Below are positions 1-5,386 of a stretch of 5,386 nucleotides of DNA, in pieces. Origin of the DNA: Desulfobacterales bacterium. GTDB taxonomy: Bacteria; Desulfobacterota; Desulfobacteria; Desulfobacterales; Desulfosalsimonadaceae. The position numbers and the translations under genes are program-made. The notes under the pieces were generated by a model. The model did no database searches. It was not told the DNA's origin and saw nothing but the letters and a program-made list of their open reading frames with translations. How positions within the stretch are numbered: the first letter of the stretch is position 1; the number at the start of each line of letters is the position of its first letter. The stretch spans positions 1 to 5,386 of the forward strand of contig SLIE01000259.1 of assembly GCA_007135795.1 (NCBI GenBank). The letters run 5' to 3'.

Positions 1-447
1 GAACCATTGATGCGCCTTGACAATTCTGAATGTCCAAGATTTCCGGAGTTTTTCATGCCGGTCATTGCCATGAACCACTTTATTATTTCGGTCCCGGTAT
101 TAAAGGCACACCTGCTGTCCACCTTCACTGGAACGCTGAAAAACATGATCGGGCTTGCGCCGCCAAAGCACTATGCCGGTAACGGGGGAATTTGGAATAA
201 GGCTGAGTTTCATATCGACATTCACCAGGCTATTGTTGACCTCAACCGGTACAGAACCCCGGACTTGACAGTTCTGGACGCTTCGGTCGGCATGGCACAA
301 TCTCATCTTGGAGGGCCTGTATGCAATCCACCGGTAAAAAGGCTGGTTGCCGGATTTGATCCGGTGGCAACGGACAGAACGGCTGCAGAATTACTCAACC
401 TTGACTGGCGAACCATCGGACACCTTTCCGGAGATATCGGGGGATAA
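1..447 (+). CDS. DUF362 domain-containing protein, C-terminal part (5' end outside window)
   Basis: The reading frame is open from base 1 and ends at TAA 445-447, giving the last 148 codons of a longer protein. The sequence shows the usual DUF362 pattern: a strand-like stretch FIISVPVLKAH (about residues 27-37 of the fragment), then GTLKNMIGL, then IHQAIVDL, LTVLDASVGM, GGP and AGFDPVATDRTAAELL near the end. In the family these correspond to the Lys/His and Asp-rich core, and the 'DPVA.D..A' stretch is typical of its C-terminal part. The biochemical role of DUF362 proteins is not well settled; many occur in anaerobes, some fused to ferredoxin domains. No cysteine-rich ferredoxin domain follows here, as the protein ends soon after the core. 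Internal ATG/TTG codons near the left edge should not be taken as the start. Family assignment is firm; function is unknown. It is probably not co-transcribed with resB because about 280 bp separate them. Confidence 0.85.
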   Translation, partial: EPLMRLDNSECPRFPEFFMPVIAMNHFIISVPVLKAHLLSTFTGTLKNMIGLAPPKHYAGNGGIWNKAEFHIDIHQAIVDLNRYRTPDLTVLDASVGMAQSHLGGPVCNPPVKRLVAGFDPVATDRTAAELLNLDWRTIGHLSGDIGG

Positions 448-454
448 TTAATAC

Positions 455-480
455 CGGGCACCTGCTCGAAAATTTTTTTT
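455..480 (+). terminator. Possible weak intrinsic terminator after the DUF362 gene
   Basis: Eight bases after the DUF362 stop, CGGGC (455-459) can pair with GCTCG (464-468, one G-T pair) around a 4-base loop. Four A and then eight T (473-480) follow. The stem is only 5 bp and is separated from the T-run by the A tract, so it is a poor match to a standard Rho-independent terminator. The location and the T-run are the main support. Confidence 0.35.
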
Positions 481-487
481 ACGCCTG

Positions 488-516
488 TTGTCTGAATATA
501 AAAGTTCTGTTATATA
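488..516 (+). promoter_or_regulatory. Possible sigma70-type promoter for resB-ccsA
   Basis: TTGTCT (488-493, 4 of 6 matches to TTGACA) is followed after 17 bases by TATATA (511-516, 4 of 6 to TATAAT). It lies in the only gap upstream of the resB-ccsA pair, just beyond the presumed terminator of the preceding gene. The region is AT-rich, so such matches arise easily; TATATT at 712-717 has no good -35 partner. If used, this promoter would give a leader of roughly 200 bases containing the hairpin at 600-633. Confidence 0.3.
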
Positions 517-599
517 GGTTCCGACTTGTCGACATCATGTAACGCAAATAGTAACAACCCTTTTTAATTTTAAATATATTAAATGAATCAGCGGTGTCT

Positions 600-633
600 C
601 TCCAGTCGGCAAAAGCTGGACTGCCGATTGGGG
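600..633 (+). promoter_or_regulatory. Stable hairpin in the presumed 5' leader of resB
   Basis: Bases 600-611 pair with 622-633 as a 12-bp stem containing two G-T pairs, closing a 10-base loop (612-621). The core TCGGCA/TGCCGA is perfect. It is GC-rich in an otherwise AT-rich spacer and lies about 100 bases before the resB start. It has no following T-run, so it does not look like a terminator. It does not fit any riboswitch consensus I can recall (I considered c-di-GMP GEMM and TPP). It could be a transcript-stabilising or regulatory RNA structure, or part of a small repeat. Confidence 0.4.
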
Positions 634-729
634 TGGTTCCTTTCAAAAAAGAATACAATGGGTTAAATTATCAATACGCCAAATGCTTTCTTATGAAGAA
701 TCTACATACTGTATATTTAAGGATAAACA

Positions 730-2136
730 ATGAATGACACGATTAAATCCGTCGACCTGACCGATCGGATATGGAATTTTTTTGCTTCGGTAAAATTATC
801 GGTAATTGTCCTCTTGTCACTGGCATTTACCTCGATAATAGGAACGCTTATCCCCCAGAACAAGTCCTCCGCACAGTATATCCAACAATATGGAGAGTCC
901 TGGCACGGTTTCTTTGAAGCAATGAATTTTTACGATATGTACAGTTCATGGTGGTTCCAACTGCTCCTTGCGCTTCTCATCGTCAATATTATTGTCTGCT
1001 CCATTGACCGATTGAGCGCAACATGGAAGATTATTTTTCCCAATAAGCCGATATACAAAGCCGGTCGCTTTCAGAAAAGCAACTGGCGCAGGTCATTGAG
1101 CACCACCCAGGGGTCTGAAGATCTGCAAAAACCCCTGACGCATTTTATGGAAAAGCACTACCGGCACTGCCGGGTCGAAGAAACAGATGACGGGTATCTC
1201 ATCTACGGTGAAAAAGGTCGGTGGACAAGGCTTGGTGCCTATGTGGTCCACCTTAGCATTCTCTTGCTGGTACTCGGGGTGCTGATAAGTTCCCTTTTCG
1301 GCTACGAGGGGCACATGAACCTCCCTGTTGGAAGTACGGATAACATTATGACACTGAGACACTCCAATACGCGGGTCCAACTTCCCTTCGAATTGAGATG
1401 CGATGATTTTTCAGTCTCGCATTATCCGTCCGGAAGGGCAAAGGAGTACAGATCAGAGTTGGCCGTCATTGAAAACGATACCGTGGCGGTCGAACGAAGT
1501 CTGATTGTCAACGATCCTATCCGGTATAAAGGTTTCAGCATTTTCCAGTCGACTTACGGACAAATTCCGGGAGACACATTCAGCCTGGTCCTGACGGATA
1601 ACGCTTCGGGTCTGCAAATCGAAAAACGTGCTTCCATTGGGGACGAAATTGATCTCCCGGGAGGAAAAGGAACCATAAGCATCGAAGATTACGTCGGCAA
1701 TTTCAACTTTCGCGGACGCAACCTCGGCCCCACGTATCTCTCCATGCTGGTACCTGAATCAGGAAGTCCCAGGCCTATCGTACTGCCGCTTCAGCACGCG
1801 AATTTCGACAGGATGCGGGGTGGTGAGTTTACCTTCAGCATTAAAAATATCGATTATAATTATTTTACCGGCCTGCAAATATCACGAGACCCCGGGATTC
1901 CGATTGTCTACGTCAGTTTTATCATCATGCTCCTTGGATTTCTCATGACCTTTTATATGTCGCACAGGCAGATTTGTATTGAAGCGCGTCGCACTTCTGA
2001 TACTGAAACCACAATTTTCGTTTCCGGCATCTCCCCCAACAAACGGTCTGGCGCCAACATGGCGGTAAAGCGGGTTGCACAAAAAGTAGATCACTTAATT
2101 AAACAAAATCCAAATACTCAAGGACATATCCGATGA
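730..2136 (+). CDS. resB: ResB/Ccs1 family cytochrome c biogenesis protein
   Basis: The 468-residue protein is one half of the System II (Ccs) heme-export and cytochrome c synthetase complex, which moves heme across the cytoplasmic membrane and helps attach it to CXXCH motifs outside. Four hydrophobic segments are visible at about residues 21-41, 73-92, 168-189 and 389-410, with a large loop (about 190-388) expected on the periplasmic side; this is the ResB plan. Family marks include the N-terminal LSLAFTSIIGTLIPQN segment, WFQLLLALLIVNIIVCSIDR, the EKGRWTRLGAYVVHLS stretch with His174 in the third segment (a candidate heme ligand), and RDPGIPIVYVSFIIMLLGF before the last segment. The ATG at 730 has AGGA 6 bases upstream, at 720-723. 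The gene overlaps ccsA by four bases (ATGA 2133-2136), indicating translational coupling. A polar tail of about 58 residues follows the last membrane segment. Also named ccs1, or ccsB in some systems. Confidence 0.93.
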   Translation: MNDTIKSVDLTDRIWNFFASVKLSVIVLLSLAFTSIIGTLIPQNKSSAQYIQQYGESWHGFFEAMNFYDMYSSWWFQLLLALLIVNIIVCSIDRLSATWKIIFPNKPIYKAGRFQKSNWRRSLSTTQGSEDLQKPLTHFMEKHYRHCRVEETDDGYLIYGEKGRWTRLGAYVVHLSILLLVLGVLISSLFGYEGHMNLPVGSTDNIMTLRHSNTRVQLPFELRCDDFSVSHYPSGRAKEYRSELAVIENDTVAVERSLIVNDPIRYKGFSIFQSTYGQIPGDTFSLVLTDNASGLQIEKRASIGDEIDLPGGKGTISIEDYVGNFNFRGRNLGPTYLSMLVPESGSPRPIVLPLQHANFDRMRGGEFTFSIKNIDYNYFTGLQISRDPGIPIVYVSFIIMLLGFLMTFYMSHRQICIEARRTSDTETTIFVSGISPNKRSGANMAVKRVAQKVDHLIKQNPNTQGHIR

Positions 2137-2966
2137 TAGAAAGCACTTCAATCATATCGTATGTTACTTTTATTTTCGGCCTTTCATCCCTATTTTACAT
2201 AATCGGCTGGATTTCCAAGTCAAACAAAGCAAACACACTTGGCACGATTACCATGATCATTGCCACCATCGGCAGTGGTTCCGCCTTTTTTCTCCGATGG
2301 ATGGAAACATACTGGATCGGATACGGCCACGTCCCCTTGGCCAGTCTGTATGAATCACTGATCTTTTTCTCGCTGACTATCGGTGTTATTTACCTCTTTA
2401 TTGAATTTCGGTATAAAGTACGGGTTGTGGGCATCTTTGCCGGCCTCGCGGCTTTCCTGACACTTGCATATGCATCACTCCCCTCAGTCGGTGATCAGAT
2501 CCAGCCATTGATGCCGGCATTGAAAAGCAATTGGCTCATTGTTCATGTCATGACATATTTTTTCGGTTATGCCGCACTCACACTGGCATTTTGCGTCAGC
2601 CTGCTCTATTTGCTGAAATCAGCAGGAAAAAATACAAACGAAGGAATTCTTGGCCGTATCCCCGGTTTCAAGACGCTTGACGAACTCACCTACCAACTTG
2701 TCATGTTCGGTTTCCTTTTTATTACGCTGGGCCTCATCACAGGTGCGGTCTGGGCGGAACAGGCATGGGGACGATATTGGGGATGGGACCCCAAGGAAAC
2801 ATGGTCCCTGATAACATGGCTTGTCTACGCTACCCTCCTCCATGCCCGCCTGATGCGCGGATGGGAGGGCAAACGGCTTGCGTATCTTTCGATTCTTGGC
2901 TTTGCCGCGGTAATGTTCACGTATTTCGGTGTCAATTTGCTACCGGGCCTGCACAGCTATTTATAA
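2133..2966 (+). CDS. ccsA: CcsA/ResC family cytochrome c biogenesis protein (heme handling, WWD domain)
   Basis: The 277-residue polytopic membrane protein is the partner of ResB in System II cytochrome c maturation. The diagnostic tryptophan-rich WWD motif is present at about residues 207-228: WAEQAWGRYWGWDPKETWSL, which binds heme at the outer membrane face. Flanking histidines expected as heme ligands are seen at His138 (LIVHVMTYFFGYAA) and His237 (LLHARL), and the family's C-terminal NLLPGLHSY is intact. Roughly eight hydrophobic segments can be counted. The start ATG overlaps the resB stop (ATGA), with AAGGA at 2120-2124 eight bases upstream. Length and motifs match a complete gene. Its TAA stop (2964-2966) lies within the 6-bp direct repeat that flanks the downstream palindromic element, so the repeat begins right at the end of the gene. 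Names vary: ResC, CcsA, and 'c-type cytochrome biogenesis protein CcsB' in some databases. Confidence 0.95.
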   Translation: MIESTSIISYVTFIFGLSSLFYIIGWISKSNKANTLGTITMIIATIGSGSAFFLRWMETYWIGYGHVPLASLYESLIFFSLTIGVIYLFIEFRYKVRVVGIFAGLAAFLTLAYASLPSVGDQIQPLMPALKSNWLIVHVMTYFFGYAALTLAFCVSLLYLLKSAGKNTNEGILGRIPGFKTLDELTYQLVMFGFLFITLGLITGAVWAEQAWGRYWGWDPKETWSLITWLVYATLLHARLMRGWEGKRLAYLSILGFAAVMFTYFGVNLLPGLHSYL

Positions 2967-2969
2967 CTA
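2964..2969. repeat. Left copy of TAACTA target-site duplication (includes the ccsA stop codon)
   Basis: TAACTA abuts the left end of the palindromic element, and its first three bases are the ccsA stop codon. The second copy is at 3111-3116. Removing the element plus one copy restores a plausible uninterrupted junction, with ccsA still ending in TAA. Confidence 0.65.
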
Positions 2970-3110
2970 GTGTCTGAACGAAAACCGTCTTTTTCGCCAA
3001 TCTCTGCGTCCGGTTCAAATTTTAATCCTCAAAATACGCCCAGTATTCCTGCGGTTAAAATTTTCGCCGTCCTTGACCTTGACGAAAAATCCTGGTTTTC
3101 GTTCGGGCAC
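2970..3110. mobile_element. 141-bp MITE-like palindromic element with terminal inverted repeats and 6-bp flanking duplication
   Basis: The left end reads GTGTCTGAACGAAAACC (2970-2986). The right end (3094-3110) is its inverse with two mismatches. The symmetry extends inward: CTTTTTCG (2989-2996) faces CGAAAAAT (3083-3090), AAATTTTAA (3017-3025) faces TTAAAATTT (3055-3063), and AATAC (3033-3037) faces GTATT (3043-3047) around GCCCA. The whole element can therefore fold into one long imperfect hairpin centred at 3040. The hexamer TAACTA occurs immediately outside both ends (2964-2969 and 3111-3116), as expected for a target-site duplication. There is no room for a transposase and none is encoded, so it would need to be moved in trans. 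A TA duplication of Tc1/mariner type is an alternative reading of the ends. It may also end transcription from ccsA as a strong stem. Confidence 0.75.
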
Positions 3111-3116
3111 TAACTA
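3111..3116. repeat. Right copy of TAACTA target-site duplication
   Basis: This hexamer directly abuts the right end of the palindromic element and is identical to the copy at 2964-2969. A 6-base direct match exactly at both termini is unlikely by chance, although AT-rich sequence weakens the argument slightly. Confidence 0.65.
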
Positions 3117-3452
3117 TTTAAGGTAATAACTTTTATAATTTAGTCATCTTTACAAATTTTGTGACTTTTACGAATTCATCAGAATTGCGCTTTGTAAATA
3201 CAGTTTGGATGCGGGTGGGTGTTGGGCTTCGCTATCGCGCAGCACCCACCTACCCGCTCAGACCCAACAGTACGGATCCAGCTAGGCAACGTCAGGCAAG
3301 ACCTGATATATGTTTTTGATATGCTTGTAGTATACTTGTACCGCTGCCTGTTTTTGTATTCAACGCTAACCGCGATGCCCGTTGCGCCTCTCTTGCCCCA
3401 CATCTATAGTGCCTTGCAAGCAGTAATTTTCCGAACACCAGCCATATTTTTA
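3117..3452. other. Intergenic region without a credible gene
   Basis: This stretch lies between the palindromic element and the presumed qrc promoter. Reading frames exist on both strands (for example 3219-3500 + and 3179-3403 -). They lack ribosome binding sites and recognisable motifs, and their apparent products follow the hairpin repeat. Apart from the REP-like hairpin at 3211-3256 and a small 5-bp hairpin (TCAGG 3292-3296 with CCTGA 3302-3306), I see nothing identifiable. It may be decayed repeat or mobile DNA. Confidence 0.55.
3211..3256. repeat. GC-rich REP-like hairpin
   Basis: GCGGGT (3211-3216) pairs with ACCCGC (3251-3256), and GGGTGTTGGGC (3217-3227) pairs with GCGCAGCACCC (3237-3247) with one mismatch and one G-T pair, leaving a 4-base bulge and a 9-base loop. 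TGTTGGG (3220-3226) can alternatively pair with CCCAACA (3263-3269), as if more than one repeat arm is present. Hairpins of the general form 'TTGGGCTTCGC...CCCAAC' are common extragenic palindromic repeats in Proteobacteria. There is no T-run, so terminator function is doubtful. Repeat status is inferred from form only, since just one copy is in view. Confidence 0.5.
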
Positions 3453-3481
3453 TTGACAATTTTTTCTAAACCGGATATGAA
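3453..3481 (+). promoter_or_regulatory. Probable sigma70-type promoter for the qrc operon
   Basis: A perfect -35 box TTGACA (3453-3458) is separated by 17 bases from TATGAA (3476-3481, 4 of 6 matches to TATAAT). It is the best promoter match in the gap and faces qrcA, 200 bases upstream of its start codon. Transcription would begin near 3488, inside the inverted repeat at 3481-3518, leaving a leader of about 195 bases. No sigma54 element (TGGCAC-N5-TTGC) was found in this gap. Confidence 0.5.
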
Positions 3482-3518
3482 TTTTTCTTTTATCGATTGA
3501 TAAAGGTAAAAGAAAAAT
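3481..3518. promoter_or_regulatory. Perfect 12-bp inverted repeat overlapping the presumed qrc transcription start
   Basis: ATTTTTCTTTTA (3481-3492) is exactly inverted at 3507-3518, with 14 bases between. A second, nested palindrome, TTTATC (3489-3494) and GATAAA (3499-3504) around GATT, shares part of the left arm, so two mutually exclusive foldings are possible. It starts at the last base of the putative -10 box, which suits an operator for a dimeric repressor or a start-site RNA hairpin. I do not recognise the regulator. As a terminator it would be weak because the stem is almost all A-T. Confidence 0.45.
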
Positions 3519-3682
3519 ACTGGAAAAGTGAACTCAAGGCGGTTGATTCGCAATGGTGCATCCTGCCTAAAGTGTTCCTACCCCGAGAATACTACCTTAA
3601 TTCCAATACGATGCTATCACGCTCGAATGTTGAAGTATGCGGAAGCAAACGATAAACCACAACAGATTGTGACGGAGTACCC
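3519..3682 (+). other. Presumed 5' leader of qrcA
   Basis: This is non-coding sequence between the inverted repeat and the qrcA start. One possible stem is AGGCGG (3537-3542) with CC-T-GCCT (3562-3568, one bulged T), around a loop that could itself pair as GCA/TGC (3549-3551 with 3557-3559). The pairing is modest and I do not recognise a riboswitch. The ribosome binding site GGAG (3674-3677) closes the region. Confidence 0.3.
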
Positions 3683-4339
3683 ATGAGCACACAAACAGAA
3701 AACAACAGCAATGACCCGTCGAACGCGTCCGCCAAAAAGAAAGGCGCTACCGGCTGGGTAATACTTGCATTCTTTGTCATTGGTTTCGGCTTCAGTCTTT
3801 TCGGTGGTTGGGTTGGATTCCCGAATATGCTTTACAAGGAAGTCCCTCATCCCATTGATTTCAACCACGACCTGCACATGGGCGTGGTGTTCGACGGCTG
3901 CAACAGTTGCCATTATTTCCGGGAAGACGGATCATTTTCAGGCTCCCCCACCCTGGAGGAATGCCGCGACTGTCACATGTTCGTAATGGGTACTGACCCG
4001 AATGAAGAAAAATTTGTAGAAGAATATGTTCTTCAGGACAAGGAAGTCCCTTGGAATATCTATGCGAAACAACCCGACAATGTTTATTTCTCACATGCGC
4101 CCCACGTGATAGGTGCAGACATGGACTGCGCAACCTGCCATGGCGATATCGGGGAATCCGAAAGCCTCCGCCCATACCAGGAAAATCGCCTTACCGGTTA
4201 CAGCCGTGACATATGGGGGTGGAACATGTCCCGCCTGGGCGAACCCAAATACGCGCCGCGCATGAAAATGATGGATTGCGTTAACTGCCACGTGGAAGAG
4301 ATCGACAGCAAGGGCAGCTGCTTTCAGTGCCACAAATAA
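3683..4339 (+). CDS. qrcA: QrcA-type membrane-anchored multiheme cytochrome c (Qrc quinone reductase complex)
   Basis: The 218-residue protein has a polar N-terminus, one hydrophobic anchor (about residues 24-46) and a periplasmic domain with five CXXCH heme motifs: CNSCH 73-77, CRDCH 94-98, CATCH 149-153, CVNCH 199-203 and CFQCH 213-217. Extra histidines (His62, His65, His138, His141) are candidate distal ligands. This matches QrcA, related to ActA of alternative complex III. In Desulfovibrio, QrcA receives electrons from type I cytochrome c3 and passes them towards menaquinone through the other Qrc subunits. Assignment rests on this architecture plus the QrcB-like gene 60 bases downstream. 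As I recall, Desulfovibrio QrcA is described as carrying six hemes; only five canonical motifs are visible here, as in ActA. The start ATG 3683 has GGAG five bases upstream (3674-3677). The neighbouring ResB-CcsA pair would supply its heme attachment. An alternative complex III cytochrome or another quinone-linked multiheme protein is the main alternative. Confidence 0.82.
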   Translation: MSTQTENNSNDPSNASAKKKGATGWVILAFFVIGFGFSLFGGWVGFPNMLYKEVPHPIDFNHDLHMGVVFDGCNSCHYFREDGSFSGSPTLEECRDCHMFVMGTDPNEEKFVEEYVLQDKEVPWNIYAKQPDNVYFSHAPHVIGADMDCATCHGDIGESESLRPYQENRLTGYSRDIWGWNMSRLGEPKYAPRMKMMDCVNCHVEEIDSKGSCFQCHK

Positions 4340-4399
4340 ATCAAACATTGATTCTGCCAATGAAAATTTGTGCTTCGCTATATAAAAAGGGGTAAATCC

Positions 4400-5386
4400 A
4401 TGAAAATTGATCGCAGATGTTTTTTGTCACTTGCCGGGGGGTTGGCTGTCGGTCATCTCCTGTCACCCGTGCCCTGGAAAGTTACTGACGACCTTGCAAT
4501 CTGGACTCAAAACTGGCCATGGACGCCGGTTCCTGAAAATGGCCCGGTCACATATAGAAACTCTGTATGTACAATGTGCCCCGGTGGATGCGGCATCAAA
4601 GTCAGAATGGTCAAGGACCGCGCCGTGAAGATAGAGGGTAAAACAGATTACCCCATCAATGAGGGGAGTCTCTGCCCCCTTGGATATTCCGCGTTACAAT
4701 ATTTGTACGGGCCCTCCAGAGTAAGATCTCCCATGCGCAGAACCGGCGAACGCGGTTCCGGTCAATTCGAAGCCATCTCCTGGGAAGACGCCATCGCCGA
4801 AGTAACAAGCAAACTCGAAGCGCTGCGAAAAAATGGCAAGCCTCAAACGCTTGCCTGTATTTCAGGTTCAGACAAGGGAACACTGGCCCATCTGTTCAAA
4901 CGTCTTCTCGAGTCTTACGGTTCCCCCAATTTTATACGTACACCATCGGGAAGGGATGCCCACGAACTGAGTGCCTACCTTGCCCAGGGGCAAGAAAACA
5001 AAAACATCGGTTTTGACCTTGAGAATTCAAAATTCATCCTGAGCTTCGGCACCGGACTCTTTGACAGTAACGGATCACCCGGGTATCAATTCAAGGTCTA
5101 CAGTCGCTTCGGTGAAGATCACACACTCGTACAGGTTGAACATCGCCTGTCACACACCGCAGCGCGTGCAAACCAGTGGCTGCCCGCCAAACCAGGAACC
5201 GAAGGCGCATTGGCACTGGGACTTGCCCACGTAATCATCCGGGACAATCTGTACAACAGAAGTTTTATCCGGAATTATTCATTTGGATTCGAGGACTGGA
5301 CCGATGATGACGGGAACATCCACATGGGGTTCAAGTCTCTTGCCGGGAAGTATACGCCCTCTGAAGTCTCCAGGATCACCGGCATC
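4400..5386 (+). CDS. qrcB: QrcB-type molybdopterin oxidoreductase-like subunit, N-terminal 329 codons (3' end outside window)
   Basis: The frame starts at ATG 4400, seven bases after AAGGGG (4387-4392), and is open to the window edge; it probably represents about half of the protein. It opens with a twin-arginine signal (D4-R5-R6-C7-F8-L9) and a hydrophobic stretch to about residue 25, so it is predicted to be exported folded by Tat. The segment DLAIWTQNWPWTPV (31-44) resembles the start of QrcB as I remember it. Next comes a classical molybdopterin-family Fe-S motif, C57-X2-C60-X3-C64-X27-C92, then the start of the family fold (ISWEDAIAEV 126-135, YGSPN 173-177). In thiosulfate/polysulfide reductases the stretch after GSPN holds the Cys that binds molybdenum; here the equivalent position appears to be Arg185. 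That agrees with Qrc, where this subunit is reported not to carry Mo and serves a structural or electron-transfer role. The gene follows qrcA by 60 bases, likely in one operon. Confidence 0.82.
   Translation, partial: MKIDRRCFLSLAGGLAVGHLLSPVPWKVTDDLAIWTQNWPWTPVPENGPVTYRNSVCTMCPGGCGIKVRMVKDRAVKIEGKTDYPINEGSLCPLGYSALQYLYGPSRVRSPMRRTGERGSGQFEAISWEDAIAEVTSKLEALRKNGKPQTLACISGSDKGTLAHLFKRLLESYGSPNFIRTPSGRDAHELSAYLAQGQENKNIGFDLENSKFILSFGTGLFDSNGSPGYQFKVYSRFGEDHTLVQVEHRLSHTAARANQWLPAKPGTEGALALGLAHVIIRDNLYNRSFIRNYSFGFEDWTDDDGNIHMGFKSLAGKYTPSEVSRITGI

Noticed and set aside
705..722. TACTGTATAT-like stretch before resB, considered as a LexA box
   Set aside because: Only one half-site is present; the CAG half needed for the palindrome is missing.
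3152..3176. TTGTGA half-site (3159-3164) with a nearby ACAAATTTTGT palindrome, considered as a Rex or HcpR operator
   Set aside because: The second half-site does not match TCACAA at the required spacing, and it is about 300 bases from the proposed qrc promoter.
3179..3403. 74-codon - strand reading frame overlapping the REP-like hairpin
   Set aside because: It has no ribosome binding site or family resemblance, and its composition is dictated by the hairpin repeat.
3219..3500. 93-codon + strand reading frame in the intergenic region
   Set aside because: It starts inside the REP-like hairpin, has no ribosome binding site, runs through the presumed promoter, and its translation shows no recognisable motif. 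It is most likely a chance frame.
3765..4175. Overlapping + and - strand frames inside qrcA
   Set aside because: They are shadows of the cytochrome gene, whose own frame carries all five CXXCH motifs and a ribosome binding site.
4340..4352. ATCAA-ACA-TTGAT palindrome between qrcA and qrcB, considered as an FNR/CRP-type site
   Set aside because: The arms are in the opposite order to TTGAT-N4-ATCAA, the spacing is 3, and it lies inside a likely operon. The match is probably coincidental.
4407..4628. 73-codon + frame within the start of qrcB
   Set aside because: It is a shadow frame. The frame beginning at 4400 shows the Tat signal, the Fe-S cysteine motif and family fold, and stays open to the window end.

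Overview
The window looks like chromosomal DNA from an anaerobic, cytochrome-rich bacterium, most likely a sulfate-reducing member of the Desulfobacterota (a Desulfobacterales-type organism). The main reason is the pair at the right end: a membrane-anchored multiheme cytochrome c followed by a Tat-exported molybdopterin-oxidoreductase-like protein. These match the first two subunits (QrcA, QrcB) of the quinone reductase complex Qrc, known mainly from sulfate reducers. The taxon is an inference from gene content, not from a marker gene. All convincing genes are on the + strand.

Layout: (1) 1-447, the 3' part of a DUF362 protein. (2) 448-729, an AT-rich intergenic region with a weak terminator-like hairpin, a possible promoter and a 12-bp hairpin (600-633) in the presumed leader of the next gene. 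(3) 730-2966, a two-gene operon, resB/ccs1 and ccsA/resC, overlapping by ATGA: the System II cytochrome c maturation machinery. (4) 2967-3682, about 0.7 kb without a credible gene. It holds a 141-bp palindromic MITE-like element that sits at the ccsA stop codon and is flanked by 6-bp direct repeats, a GC-rich REP-like hairpin, a good sigma70-type promoter, and a perfect 12-bp inverted repeat just downstream of its -10 box. (5) 3683-4339, qrcA. (6) 4400 to the window end, the first 329 codons of qrcB. It carries no stop and continues beyond the window, where qrcC (Fe-S) and qrcD (NrfD-like) would be expected.

How the genes fit together: ResB and CcsA export heme and attach it to CXXCH motifs on the periplasmic side of the membrane. 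QrcA, directly downstream, has five such motifs and is an obvious client. Qrc in Desulfovibrio passes electrons from periplasmic hydrogenases and formate dehydrogenases (via type I cytochrome c3) into the menaquinone pool. The window therefore reads as a respiratory neighbourhood with a cytochrome assembly operon beside a cytochrome-containing quinone reductase, probably two transcription units separated by repeat-rich DNA.

I see no wholly new system. The most notable observations are the repeat element that regenerates the ccsA stop codon through its target duplication, the apparent replacement of the molybdenum ligand by Arg in QrcB while its Fe-S cysteine motif is intact, and the unexplained palindrome in the qrc leader.
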